Assembly: GCA_019188255.1 (NCBI GenBank)
Contig: JAETXT010000005.1
Span: 2,914,001-2,978,000 of the forward strand
Reading direction: 5' to 3'
Origin: Verticillium longisporum
Taxonomy: Eukaryota; Ascomycota; Sordariomycetes; Glomerellales; Plectosphaerellaceae
Length of the DNA: 64,000 nucleotides
Made by a program: the position numbers and the translations under genes. The first letter of the stretch is position 1. Each line of letters begins with the position of its first letter. This document shows, piece after piece, positions 33,349 through 45,037 of the stretch. The notes beneath the pieces were generated by a model. The model did no database searches and had not been told where the DNA came from. It saw nothing but the letters and a program-made list of their open reading frames with translations.

Positions 33349-35094
33349 ATGTCCACCGAGAAGTCACAGACCCTCGGCTGTCTCGGTGAGGAGACCCGTC
33401 CCACTTCCCCAGACAAAGTGACCCTGACGCAAGACGCCGCCGCTGATACCGCTCAGCGAATCGAGACGACCCTGGCTCTTAGGGAGGCCTTGCGCTACTA
33501 CCGTAAGGCCATTGCCTGGTCGCTCGCCGTATCGACTGCCACCATCATGGAGTCGTACGACCTCATGCTCATCGGCTCGTTCTTCGCCTTTCCGCCTTTC
33601 CAACGCAAGTTTGGCGTCCAACTGCCCAATGGATCCTGGTCTATTCCAGCCCGGTGGCAGCTGGCTCTGGGCATGGTCACCAATTGCGGCTTGATCCTTG
33701 GCGTATTTGCCAACGGCTATTGCGCCGCCCGCTGGGGATTCCGCAAAGTCTTGATGGCCTCGCACGCGGCTCTCATCACCTTGATTTTATTAACTTTTTC
33801 GCGCCCTCTGTGGAGGTTCTGACGGCTGGCACGTTTCTGATGTACGCTTGACCATCTGGTGCCCCTTTCCTTTGCCTCCTCTCCTGCTGACAGTATGCAA
33901 CGCCAGGTCCATTCCTTGCGGCTTCTTCGCTGCCGCGGCGCCCTCGTACGCTGCCGAGATCACGCCGCTCAAGCTATCTGGATATGCCACCGTCTACGTG
34001 AACCTGTGTTGGGTCATGGGTAAGCTCATCGCCTTTGGGGTCCTCGCCGGCCTCCTCTCCAACCCGACCGAATGGGCCTATCGCCTGCCCTTTGCTCTGC
34101 AGTGGGTTGCCCCGGTGCCGTTGCTCGCGGCGACCTATTTTGCCCCCGAGTCGCCCTGGTGGCTCGTTCGCAAGGGCCGCAACGACGAGGCCGAGGTCGT
34201 TGTGCGCCGCCTGCTCTCGGCGCCTGAGGAGGTCATCAACCCGCGGGACACGGTGGCCATGATGGCGCGCACGATACGCACGGAGAAAGAGATGAGCATC
34301 CATGGTTCGTGGGCCGACTGCTTCCGCGGCGACAATTTGCGGCGAACGGAGATCTCCATGATCAGTTGGGGCTGTCAGATCCTGCCGGGATTCGCGGTGC
34401 AGAACTACATTACCTGTTTCTTCACGCTGACCGGGTTGTCGCCAGCCGACTCGTTCTACATGTCCATCGGTACGTCACGTTGTTGTCCCCTTTCCCGCTT
34501 TGGGCAACGATGTCGATAGTGTGCTGTGATCTGGCAAGTGAAACTAACGGTACAGGCAACGCGAGTCTCGCTTTCGTCGGCACGGTCACGTCCTTCTTTC
34601 TCATGACAAAACTCGGCTGGCGCACCGTCTACCTCGCCGGCCTCGCCGCCATGCTCCCGCTCATGTCCCTCGTCGGCTTCCTCGCGCTGGCACCCGCTAA
34701 TCCGGCCATTCGCTGGGCGCAGTCAGCCCTCCTACTCATCTGGTTCCTCGTCTACGGTCTATCCATCGGCCCCATTCCTTACGGCATCGCCGCCGCCGTC
34801 GGTGCCACAAATCTGCGCGTCAAGACCATCTCGTTGGGCAGGAACATATACTACATCTTGAACATTGCCAACACGGTCGTGGCTCCCTACTTGCTGAACC
34901 CGCAGGAGGCGAATCTGCAGGGCAAAGCGGCGTTTCCGGCGGCGGGCTTGACGCTGATGCTCGCGGTCTGGGCGTGGTTCAGACTGCCAGAGCTGAAGAG
35001 GCTGACGGGCGAGACGCTGGACAGTCTGTTCGAGAGGAAGGTTCCTGCAAGACAGTTTCTGAAGGCGGCAAAGGAGCTGCAGCACGTGCGGTAG
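33349..35094 (+). CDS. MFS sugar transporter (maltose/alpha-glucoside permease type), apparent -1 frameshift
   Basis: Exons 33349-33841, 33907-34469 and 34556-35094 (introns 65 and 86 bp, both GTACG donors). Twelve membrane helices are expected. The first helix region (AIAWSLAVSTATIMESYDLM) and the motif-like stretches ARWGFRKVLMASHAAL, GYATVYVNLCWVMGKLIAFG and APESPWWLVRKGR fit the sugar porter family, nearest in style to fungal MAL31-like permeases. Between ALITLI and INFFAPSVEVLTAG the frame changes at a T4 run (33784-33787); five T would restore it. With that base the exons total 1596 nt, 531 residues. Position next to the sulfatase suggests uptake of a sulfated sugar or of the sugar released from it; that is inference. 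Confidence 0.86.
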
Positions 35095-35717
35095 AGTCGC
35101 GAGCTTACATATTACGAGGTCGATAACGTCAGGAAGGTGCTTTGATGTGCCCAAAGGTAAATGGACCATTGCTTTGTACAACCTCAGCAGGCATTGCGTT
35201 GTACAACCGCAGCAGGCTGACAGAGGCCGCCGTAGCCGGCATGAATGGTTGTGCAAGCACTCTATATCGGAGGTCATTCCCCAGGCCAAAGACAAGGCAG
35301 CCAACGAGACGGCCTTTTCACACTCCCATCCCATGCATGTTGATTACTACTACCGGTGAAGTACGAGGCGATGCGTGGCAAGTATTGATAGGGGCGCCTT
35401 GCCAAGTTTCACTCTTGTCAGCGTTCCAGCCAGCGAATGAGCCTGCGCATGGCTATGCCTATCGTTCGCACTCGTGCACATTGACGATTGAGGTACTCGC
35501 TCGTATGCTCCCATCATCCCGACGGAATACTGCGGGGTCGAGGATGCCATGCGTGATTGATCATTGTGCGTTCATTCACTCGAGCCCGGCGCCAGCGGCT
35601 TCTTCTATGTGCACTCACGTTTTCAATTTTATTCTTGTCCTTCACTTGGATCAAGACGCAATTTGAATACGATACGAAGAGCATAACCGCATGACGTTAC
35701 TGCTCATATAAATCGAC
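35095..35717. other. Gap between transporter and NLR-like gene
   Basis: About 620 bp without a recognisable gene; probable promoter of the NLR-like gene. Confidence 0.5.
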
Positions 35718-37973
35718 ATGTCACAACCGGCATTAGGACTGCAAGTTGTTCGACCAACGTCAGACGGCAGCCCTCTGGTGATCAAGAAGGAGGATGAGGT
35801 CAACGTCGAGTAAGAAACAGCTTCAGCATGGGCCACAGCCGAGAACTCTCTGGCTGATAAACGTTCGCATCCCAGTATCGTCTTTGTTCATGGACTGAAT
35901 GGCGGCTCTCACGCCACGTGGACCAAGAATGGCTTCTTCTGGCCAAGGGAGCTTATGCATCAACTACCTGGCGCTAGAATCATGACTTACGGCTTCAACA
36001 CGGGTTTCAAGCGACAGGGCTTGTTTGCCAAGGACCACATTCGTGCGTTCGATATTGCCGGAGATCTTATAGACCAGCTCTGTCACCTACGGCGCGGTCA
36101 GGATACCCGCCCTCTGATCATGGTTGCCCACAGCCTTGGGGGGCTCATCGTCAAACAGGTTTGTCTTCAAGCAGTAGTGCCCACTACCTGTCCACTCATC
36201 TCATATCGCCGTGCAAATAGGCACTAGTCGAGGCTCGCAGATCATCACAAGCTTCCATCAGGACGGTATTTGATGCCGTTATTTCGGTCATTTTCTTTGG
36301 TACACCTCATACCATTGGTGCACTCATGGGTGTGCAATATCGAGATACTGTCAAAGGTATTGCCAAGTTTGGTGGCTATACGGTTCCCCATGAGATCCAA
36401 CGCAACCTCTCTCTCCATTCAAAGGAGCTCTTCAATATTAGAAGAGCCTTCAATCGGCTACTAGTCCTAGACGCGAAGAAGATCCTTGTTGTCAACTTTC
36501 ACGAAACAAAAGCCCGCTACGGGCGACTGGTATGTAGAACTTGAAACAGGATCTCACCAGTACTCTGACTGACAGGTTGCGACAGATTGTTGATGGCTTG
36601 ACTGCGTCGCTCGGCGAGAGTAGTCGACCGATCGGGGACGATCACGAGGGTATGGTCAAGTTCGAGGACCACGATTCGCCCGCCTTCAAGATGACTGTGC
36701 AGGATATTTGGCGCGCGCTGCAGAACTGGACAGAGTCTAAAAGTAAGCTTATCGAAGACGCGACGAGACAGACCAACTTGATATGCGGCTAACAAGAGTC
36801 TACTCTCTAGCAATCATTCCAAGAGCTGTCCTGAGAACACCACCAATGCTACAACAGGCGCAATTTTTTGACGAGATTCGCTATGATCGCAATACTCTCA
36901 TGGGCAGATCCAATACGCTGAGATACATAAACTCCTATTTTTCCCCGCTGGCGGAAGGTCATTCAACGCCACTGCACCTCGCTCTCGTCGGTAAGGCTGG
37001 GATTGGCAAGACAGCGCTCGCCTCTACATTCTTTCAACGTGCCCGAGACGCGGAAAATAGTTACTTCCGAGCAGCTTTCTGGATCGATGCATCGTCGGCA
37101 TGGACCGCTAAGGCCGGTTTGACCAGACTCTATGTCGAACTTTCTACAGATATGTGCATTCAGAGGGGTATGCCACCTTCCCACCCGGCCGCCCTTGCAG
37201 AAAGGGCTCCAGAGAATCTGATCGAATCCTTCAACGAATGGAAGAAACCTTTCCTGATTGTATATGATAATTTTCGTGGCGTCTACTCTGATGACTTTGC
37301 GAGTCTGATGCCAACCCAGGGGTCGTGTGCGATCCTTTTCACCTCGCGGGATACCCCTCGTCTTGAACCAAATGCGAGAACCGACATCCTTTTAGTCGGA
37401 AGTGACGCTCGTTCTATAGGAAACGACACCATCTTGATCGACCACTTGATAAGGACTGATGCCTTGGATCTCCTTCTTCAAGTCTCTGGGCATTCTGAGG
37501 TCGCCTTGTCAGAATCAGAGATGAGCGCCGCGGAACAGCTTCTACTGCAGCTCGAACGCATTCCCCGGGTCATTGAGTCAGTGGGAAAGTGTATAGGCCA
37601 ACTTCAACAACCGGCCCCCTTCTCGGCTTATCTGAACGCATACATGAATCGCGGCAAGGCTATCCATTTCTCTACCGACACCTCAACTAGCAGGATGCCA
37701 GATACTAGCATCTCAGACCGATCTATCGCTAAGATTTACCCTCGAAGTCTCCTCGAATTTGATTTATTGGATGACAACGATACGGAGTTCGACACAGAGA
37801 CCAGCAGCATCGTGCGCGCTGGTGTCTTCTCTGGTCCCGAGTCTTGTTCAGAGTCATACGAAAGACGCCGACAAGTTTTTTTTGATGCTGTCGTCCTCCA
37901 GAATTATAGAGGAAAACTCCAGAAGCATATTGGAACCAAGAGAATATCGTCAAGCCAGGAATTTGGATACTAA
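35718..37973 (+). CDS. NLR-like protein: lipase-like alpha/beta hydrolase plus NB-ARC NTPase
   Basis: Five exons: 35718-35809, 35876-36158, 36221-36529, 36586-36742, 36811-37973; 667 codons. The start is MSQPALGLQV. Residues 30-250 are an alpha/beta hydrolase of the DUF676/PGAP1-like group: oxyanion-side motif VFVHGLNGGSHATW and nucleophile elbow MVAHSLGGLIVKQ, with FFGTPH downstream. After a linker (SSRPIGDDHEGMVKF) comes an NB-ARC/NACHT-type domain: Walker A GKAGIGKTAL, a Walker B-like FLIVYDNF, sensor-type SCAILFTSRD, and a GLPL-like region LLLQLERIPRVIESVGKC. Fungal proteins with this architecture act in non-self recognition and heterokaryon incompatibility. No TPR, ankyrin or WD40 sensor repeats follow; the frame stops at 37973. 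The text just before the stop looks as if it should continue in the next frame into the downstream gene. Confidence 0.83.
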
Positions 37974-39602
37974 GGTACCGCAGTGTGAGATCGATACAGC
38001 TGGGCTCCATCTGGGGATTCCGATTGAAATACAGCGAAATTATGACACAACGGAGTCGACATCCGAGCTGACCAACCAAAGAGCCATGGATCTGAAGGGC
38101 CTCATTCTGTCCGCCGAGGACTGCCAAACTCTGCTCGACGATTTGCCGCTTTGGCCGGAACTGAATGAAAAACAGCCTGAGAGACCAACCTTGAGCCAAG
38201 CCTCCGATGTCAACAGTGATTCTTCCTTCGACGACAGGGATGATGATGCTAATGATGAGACAGCAACCACCGAAGGCCAAGAGCTATTTGCTGACTTCCA
38301 GGTTTTTTTCATCATCAATCAGCTGCAGCTTGTGACGGCCTCCCGAACTTTGTCTATTTGGACGCCACAGTGGTCAGTCATGAATCACATGAAAGGCGTG
38401 GTCGAGGAATTTCTGGGGACATGTTGGATTTGGTGGCCCTTTCGGCAGCGACAACGTGAGCTTGCCGACGGGTATACGCGCTTGCGGTGGCTTTGTGTAA
38501 TATATCCCGCCTCTGCACAAGCTCGCGCGATGCACTCATCGGACTGCTAACATTAGAGGTACTTCACAGGGTTGTGAGAGAGAGCGTTTTGCCGACGTCC
38601 CCACCGGCCTAGTTCCATACATCTTAAAGACAGTACAAAGTGAAGGCAGTTCTGCCGCAGACAGACAAAGTCTTCAGTCGGTAGCTTCTGGGTCTTCTCA
38701 AATTCCGCTTGTCCTACAAAACAACACAATGGGCAACAAGCTTTGGCAGCCTCGAGACCCACAGAACTTACCAAGTCACAATGGCGTCCGAATCTCCGCT
38801 CATCGAGAAAAGAACATAGAGTCTCACATATTCTTGGTTGTGCCGTCAGGTCTTTACGTTGGAGATAGACAGCGCTTAGCCCAGCGAACAATAGTAGTGG
38901 GGACTTCTGACGATGAGCTCTTCTGTTGGATTCAGGAGCAATACTTTTTACTTCGGGGGCGGCTCGGCGCATTTATGAGCATTCGCATATACTCGCACTG
39001 TGACTTTTACATGGTACGTCAGTTGAGGAATGAAGGTCAGACCTTTGCGGCTTGTGAACTGACCAAGACCCGTGCAGTTCCACAAGTACGACACCGAGAT
39101 GTACAGTCCTGTTCAGCAACATTCGTTCCCCGGAAACGAACTCCCCTACGACTTTTCGCCCAAGCCCATGCACCCTGTTCCGCCAATATCAGATGATCAG
39201 TTCTACCACCGCTTCTATGCCTGTTATAACCCAACAAGCCTTCACAGGCTATTTCACAAGTGCCGCAAACGCTGTGGCGACAGGGCAGATGTCGGCAGTT
39301 TCCCTCTCCGTCGTCATGGTCTTCTGGTCGAGGACACGACGAAAGAGTACTTTTGGGGCATCTACGTTGTCACAAGCATCTCATTCATCAGGGTTGCGGT
39401 CTACAGTTCTCTCTGTTGCCTGCCAGGGTTTGTCTTCTTCTTCTTGTGGATGTTCTCCTGGGGCCATTCTGGGGACTTGCAAAACGCCTTCGTCCCAATT
39501 TGTTTTTCACTCGCGCTGCTTGCTGTATTTCTCTCATTTGTTATTGTGGATGCCTTTTCTTCCAGGCGGCAGTGTCCCGTCATGAAGGAAAAGACAGTGT
39601 AG
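37885..39602 (+). CDS. Fungal membrane protein, possible C-terminal part of the NLR-like protein
   Basis: Exons 37885?-38494, 38559-39013 and 39078-39602; 529 residues if started at ATG 37885. Introns are 64 bp (GTGTAA donor, CTAAC branch) and 64 bp (GTACGT). Conserved-looking blocks are LEPREYRQARNLDTKVPQCE, an acidic stretch, CWIWWPFRQRQRELADGYTR, HIFLVVPSGLYVG, FCWIQEQYFLLRGRLGAFMS and FSPKPMHPVPPISDDQFYHR, then two hydrophobic segments near the C terminus (residues about 440-465 and 480-505). I know this pattern from unnamed fungal proteins that often sit at the end of larger incompatibility-type proteins; no biochemical role is known to me. It overlaps the end of the NLR-like frame by 89 bp. 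A +1 (or -2) change between 37876 and 37930 would fuse the two into one protein of about 1200 residues. Confidence 0.66.
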
Positions 39603-41009
39603 TTCGGTTATACGTCAAGACCTATCTTATCGGTTGAGCAGATATTCAGGGGGTGTGTATCACAGGAGTTAGTACATCTAGTAATCAACTCGGATTCAAG
39701 TTCCAGAATCTCGGGGAAATCAGTTTGTCTCGTCTTCTTAAGCATAGGTGTATGTAAGCATCAGGTCGTTGATCTTATCATCGGCTATGAGGACCTGTAC
39801 TTGGACAAGTGGACAGCGCGATCATCCCAGGAGGCGTTACTGTTGTACTGATGCTGTCGCCCCGTCAAGTTCCCAGGATCTGACTAAATCTAAATGTTTT
39901 CTGATAGGAGACTGAAGCAGACAGGAGACGTCAGAGTGACGCCTATTGCGTCCTCATCACGCCGGGTTCGTGTCACAAACCCACCAACGGATCATCCCAA
40001 CATGTATCTTGAAATCACATGCAAAACGCAAACCCTCTCAACTTCAACATTCAAAAACTCCCTCAACGGGAATCAATGCACCATTCTGTTCCGTTGAGAA
40101 CCAAGAAGCGCAACAAACATCCTAAACCAGTCTTATCCTCCGCCCCAACCTAATCCGTTGAGGGGCCCCCCCTTTCCCAAAAACACGATCCCACCCCAGA
40201 CGATCCACGCTCAACCCGAGGCGAAGAGAGACCAGAGGACAATGTGGGGACCCTGACGCTTACGATTTTGCATGTGATTCCCGCCAAGAACCCACTCAAG
40301 CCCACACACCATTGAGATCAGATCCCGTAGTGGAGCCCCGGGGACAAGGGTCCCGTCCGGCAGGGATGCGTGCGAGCCGGTGCGGCTCTGCTGGGGGTTC
40401 TGGGGTTGACGTGATGGCCGTCGTCTGGTGGTTTGGACTTGATTGGGGTGTGGATGCCGACGCGAGGCCGGGCGGCCGATGTTCGAACATCCGCCGGCTG
40501 CGGGGCGGCGGCTCAGGATGCACATATGGAAATGCATGCCTCGGACGTCATGTGCGGGCTGGGCTTAGGTATACACACAAGTCTCGATTTTTCAGGGCCG
40601 CAGACAGTTAGCATGACGTGCCAAAGTCGGAGGCAACATTTTTTTTTTCAAGTATCATGTTCGATCAAATCTTTCATGGTTAGTACACCACCATTCTCAC
40701 AATGTCGACGAGTCGAAATGTCATGTACGTGTTCTGAAAGTGAATGGCTTGTAATTTGGTGAATCATAATCTACTCGCTCGGCACAGGCAAAGCTGAGCC
40801 ATCTCATTTTCTGGGATGCCACAAAAAGCATCTTCAAATCTCGTGGTGTAATAATATCAATAAAGCGCCGCCGCCCAATGCCCCAAAATCCAGTAGTCAA
40901 CGCCGGCCAAAGAGTTTCGTGTCGTGGCGCTGGCTCACATGAGATCCATCTTCGTGAGCTGCTTGCCGTTTCGTCTTCGATAAGACAAATGTTCGTAACA
41001 GCGCCGAGC
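39603..41009. other. Intergenic region, no gene seen
   Basis: 1.4 kb between the membrane-protein gene (+) and the desaturase (-), a convergent gap. Contains homopolymer runs (T at 40641-40649) and no frame with recognisable content. Confidence 0.55.
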
Positions 41010-42486
41010 TTACGCGGCATCAGCGCCCTTGGTGGGCTGAGCAACGCGAGTGAGCTGGTCGCCGGCGCGAACAATACGCTGGCCGGATGAGTCGGTGACG
41101 TAGGTCATGTCCTTGTTCTCGAACTGGGCACGCTTCCAGATCTCGACCTCGCAGCCGCCGCGGAGGACGCCAACGCGCATGGTGGAGAGAAGGTTGTGAG
41201 CGGCGTTGGAGTGAAGGTAAACACCACCGTTGAATATGGCGGTAGCATCCTTGCCGATGGCAGAGTTGATGAGGGCGCGGCCACCGGGGTGGTCCTTGAT
41301 GAAATCGGTCACGTCGTGGATGACACCAGCGACAGCGATGAGGCCCTTGCCCTCCTTGGTCTGGGCAACAAAGTCATCCCAGTCGACAACAGGGAGCTGC
41401 TCGAGAGGAATACCCCAGTCGAGGGTGGCGCGCTTCTGGTCAAGCTTCTTCTGGAGCTGCTGGACACGTCCCTTCTCAATCTCGTTGGCACGGAACTGCT
41501 TGAGGTCGGAGGCGAGGCCAAGCTGCTTCCAGGTCCAGATCATCCACTTGGTGGGGTCGTACTGCCACCACTGAATGGCGTTGCGGTAGTCCGAGGGGAA
41601 TTCGTGGTGGAGGTTGTGGTAGCCCTCACCAAGGGTGAAGAAAGCAGTGATCATGTGGTCGCGAGGGCTGTTGCGGTCGTCGAAGGGCTGATCGCCGATC
41701 CAGTGGGCGAGGGAGTTGATGCAGAAAGTAGCCTGCTGAACAAAGAAAATGCGGAGAATGCCGGCGTAGACGTAGCCACCGAGCCAGTCACCCCAGCCGA
41801 GACCACAGACCAGAGTAGGGAAGATGACGCCCATGGTCAGCACACACTTGAGGAAGTGAATGTGCTGCCACATGACGACGGGATCCTCGTTGAGATCGGT
41901 GATGTCGGTACGGCCGGTACGCTTGGGGTCCTGCTTCATGACCATCCAGCCGAGGTGAGAGTACAGAAGACCCTTGCGGACAGAGTAAGGATCCTTGACA
42001 GTGTCGGTGTAGCGGTGGTGAGCTCGGTGCTCGCGGGACCACCAGCGGATGGAGCCCTCGACGGCGCCTGCGCCGACAGCAGCGAGGTAGATCTTCAGGG
42101 GCAGAGAGGCCTTGTAGGAGGAGTGAGCCCAAAGGCGATGGTAGCCTAGCAGGACAGGTCAGCAGACTGTTGAATGAGCATTTGCATCATGTGCGCTTAC
42201 CTGCTGTGATACCGAGACCGGTGTTGAAGTAGTAAATGACAGAGAAAACAGCCGTCTTCCACTGGAGCGGAACCCGGTAGGAGGAGACGAGGCCAATGGC
42301 GGGAACGATGAGAATGAAGAAGGTGTTGAGCCAGTTGACGTGAAGCCACCAGTTACCCCAAGTAATGGGCTGGGTGGTGATGTGAGGCTTCTTGGGGTCG
42401 GTCCTGGAGCTGCGGACGGGGACATAGTCCTTGGTACCGTCATCCCACTTCTCGGCGGGTGCCGAAGGCATCGTTGCAGGTGCCAT
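41010..42486 (-). CDS. ole1: Acyl-CoA delta-9 desaturase with cytochrome b5 domain
   Basis: Exons 42486-42201 and 42145-41010, intron 55 bp (GTAAGC donor); 473 residues, intact. Start taken at [14 protein letters not shown]. Three His boxes of membrane desaturases are present: HRLWAH (spanning the splice), HRAHH and HNLHH, which bind the di-iron centre. Four hydrophobic helices flank them. The C-terminal cytochrome b5 domain shows the haem motif HPGG ([15 protein letters not shown]) and a second His in LHSNAAH. The enzyme converts stearoyl- and palmitoyl-CoA to oleoyl- and palmitoleoyl-CoA in the ER, and the fused b5 supplies electrons. Length and domain order match fungal OLE1. Confidence 0.96.
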
Positions 42487-44153
42487 GGTGAGAGTCACTC
42501 CGGATATTTCGAAGACCGTCTCGGGCAATGGTTGGTATGGGTGGTGAAGGTTGGTGATAGAGGGAGAAAGGGAAGCAGGTTCAAAACGGGAGGGGCTCGG
42601 AAGGAAGGTTATATGAAAAGGCAGTGGGCCGAGGCGTGTGCGGTGGCGGCAACGGAGGTGTAGGGATTAGAGATGTGATGAGCTCTTTGGTACGTACTTT
42701 GACACGGCAAAGCAAGGCAACCGCCTAGGTACCTACCTCGAGAAGAAGGGGTGAGGGCCTAGCGATCGTGGTTGAGAGAACATGGCCACCTCGGTGGAGG
42801 GGAGCGGGTCCGATGAGCCGACGGGGAATGTAGTGGTTGATCGTTGTGGGCAGGAGTGCAAAAACGGGGCTCGCCACCCGACGACCGACCTCCTCTGATC
42901 GTTGTTGCCCTTGCTTGCGTCCTTCCCTTCCCTTCCTTTCCCCAGAGCCCCAGTCCAGCCCAGATCCCTCCTGTTCAGGGCGAAGGAGGCAGGAGCATTG
43001 AGCTACGTGCAAAATTGGTATCGGAATCGGCAGGGCAGAGCAGGCACGATGGGCCGTGCGCCCCACATGCAGGGACCCGGTAGTGGTCTAGCCAATCACA
43101 AGCGATACCGCCTCAACTCGTTGGGGTGACGTGCGTAAATCCGTTGAGAGAAGGGAACGTACCTCTGCGCCTTGACACCAGCTCATCCACCGAGTTCGTG
43201 GTCACACACCACCAGCTAGGATGGATGTCTATTTTTTTTTTCTTTGGGGCGGGCAATCAGGCGGATGGAGTCAGGAGGTGCTGCCATGTTGGACGCTCAT
43301 GGGTTTGTCCTCGGCTCAGGGAACGTAGTCTTTTGCTTCTGATGGCCTGTTTGGCTGCTGATTGTGGTCTTGATCGAGCTGTGACATGACGTTGAACTCA
43401 CTTACACAGACACGGTGGGGGGGACGAGTTCCCGGTATCCCCAACAAGGTTGGTGGTATCTCTCTGACAGCCGGGGCGCCATAAGACAGCGCAAATAAGA
43501 ACAAGGATGCCCGTGAAACTCCACCACCACCCCCCTTGAGTAAACCAGAATCGGCTGGTTCTCCATTTTACCACAGAAGGAGTGATGACCTAATGAAGCC
43601 TAGCGTACTTGCCGCTCTTGCTCAGGCTCGGTTCAGTCCAAGCTCAGCCACGCCCTGGTCGATGTACAAGTAAGAGTTGTGCATTTGGTGCACATCTAGG
43701 TAGTGCTCAGTACACGGTTGGAGAAACGGTCGCTCATTCTCTAGCCCTGTATGTCACCGTTGATGATGGCTGAACTCGTCACACCACCATGGGCATGGCT
43801 GATTCCGTACATGTGTATATAAAAGACCCTTAAGAATCTCGTTACTTCAGTCATTATTCTAGAGGCCTAGCGCTGCTGTTTTACTCGTACTTGCCCTATA
43901 TATTATCGTCCCTATACTCCTAGGAGGAGCTGGCTGGTGCCTGTCGAGTCTGAGAGCTCTTCCTGGCACGTCTTGTGTGCCTACCATGAGTCAAGCCTCC
44001 GTTATGTCAGGTGGTGCCCGCGGCGTGAAGCATCTCACCAGCAGGGCTGCCCGATCGTGCTTGGTACCTTCAAATTGACGGCCAAAATTGTCCGCTATCT
44101 TTGGATGGTATTGAGGGTGGTCTGACTGGAATTTTCTACCCTACTGGGGACAT
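42487..44153. other. Intergenic region upstream of the desaturase
   Basis: 1.7 kb. The proximal part (to about 42.9 kb) is likely desaturase leader and promoter; CCTAGGTACCTACCT occurs at 42725-42739 and C- and T-rich runs at 42910-42945. No supported gene. Confidence 0.55.
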
Positions 44154-45037
44154 CTACCTGTGTCCCGACACGATGCGAGCCTCATACGCAGCCCATCCCT
44201 CGGCCTGGTACCGCTTCGCAGCTTCCACGCGGTCCTCAGCTGCGTAGATCCCCCTGCCCGCGATGATAAAGTCCGATCCGCCCTTCACAGCCACTGTGGG
44301 GGTCTGGTACTGCTGTCCGAGCGCATCGCCGGCCTGCGTGCTGTTGACACCCGTGGTGAAGACGACAAAGTCCTCACCCTCCTCCTCGCCTATAACATCC
44401 CCGAGGCTTCGCATGGTGACGAATCCAGCAACGCTTGCCTTTCGTCGGCGGGCAACCTCGACGCAACGCCTGGTGTACTCGCCCGTCGCTAGGCTCCCAG
44501 CTGTGGTCATCTCGGCCAGCAGGAGAAGCGCTCTCTCGCCGCAGAAGGGGAACGCTTCGTCAAGAAGCACTTGTTCGAGGGCCTCGACGGCTCCTTCGCC
44601 CCCCAGGATGCTGATATTGACGAAGTCAGCCCACTCGGATATGCGCAGGGCGCCCCCGTGGTACTGCTTCTGGGCCGTCGAGCCGATGTCGACAATCTTA
44701 CGGTCCTCGAAGATGAGGAAGTTGTGCTTCTTGGCGAGAGCCTTAAGCCCTTGGACGGTCTTCTCGCTAAAGTCGCGAATAATATCGATGTGAGTCTTGA
44801 AGACGGCGATGTATGGGCCGAGATCTGTAGGGACGAGCTAGCGTCAGCGAAGCTATGGATGTGCACGGTGTGGGTTTGTTACCATCTGCGCATTGCAGCA
44901 GACTCCGTATTCGTCATGTCGGCGGAGATGATCAGGTTGGAATGCTTGCTCTCCGCAACCTGGAAAAGCCTCCTGACAACAGGGTGCTGGTGCGCAGATC
45001 CTCGCGCAGAATACGACAATGTAGACCGGGAAGCCAT
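44154..45037 (-). pseudogene. Orotidine 5'-phosphate decarboxylase, short form, with +1 frameshift
   Basis: Exons 45037-44883 and 44824-44154 (intron 58 bp, GTAACA donor). Start MASRSTLSYSARG. The catalytic signature [20 protein letters not shown] (Lys and Asp charge network) and [10 protein letters not shown] are intact, as are [30 protein letters not shown] and [11 protein letters not shown]. In exon 1 the frame SADMTNTES passes into M-R-R-W-stop, while the frame one base on reads LQCAD and joins DLGPYIA across the splice; one base is extra near 44893-44898. Without it the exons are 825 nt, 274 residues. This enzyme makes UMP from OMP (URA3/pyrG). It is short, lacking the roughly 100-residue insertion of Neurospora pyr-4 and Trichoderma pyr4, so it may be a second copy. 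Confidence 0.85.

Noticed and set aside
41196..42149. Long + strand frame opposite the desaturase (317 codons)
   Set aside because: Antisense shadow of the desaturase, whose His boxes and b5 domain are clear.
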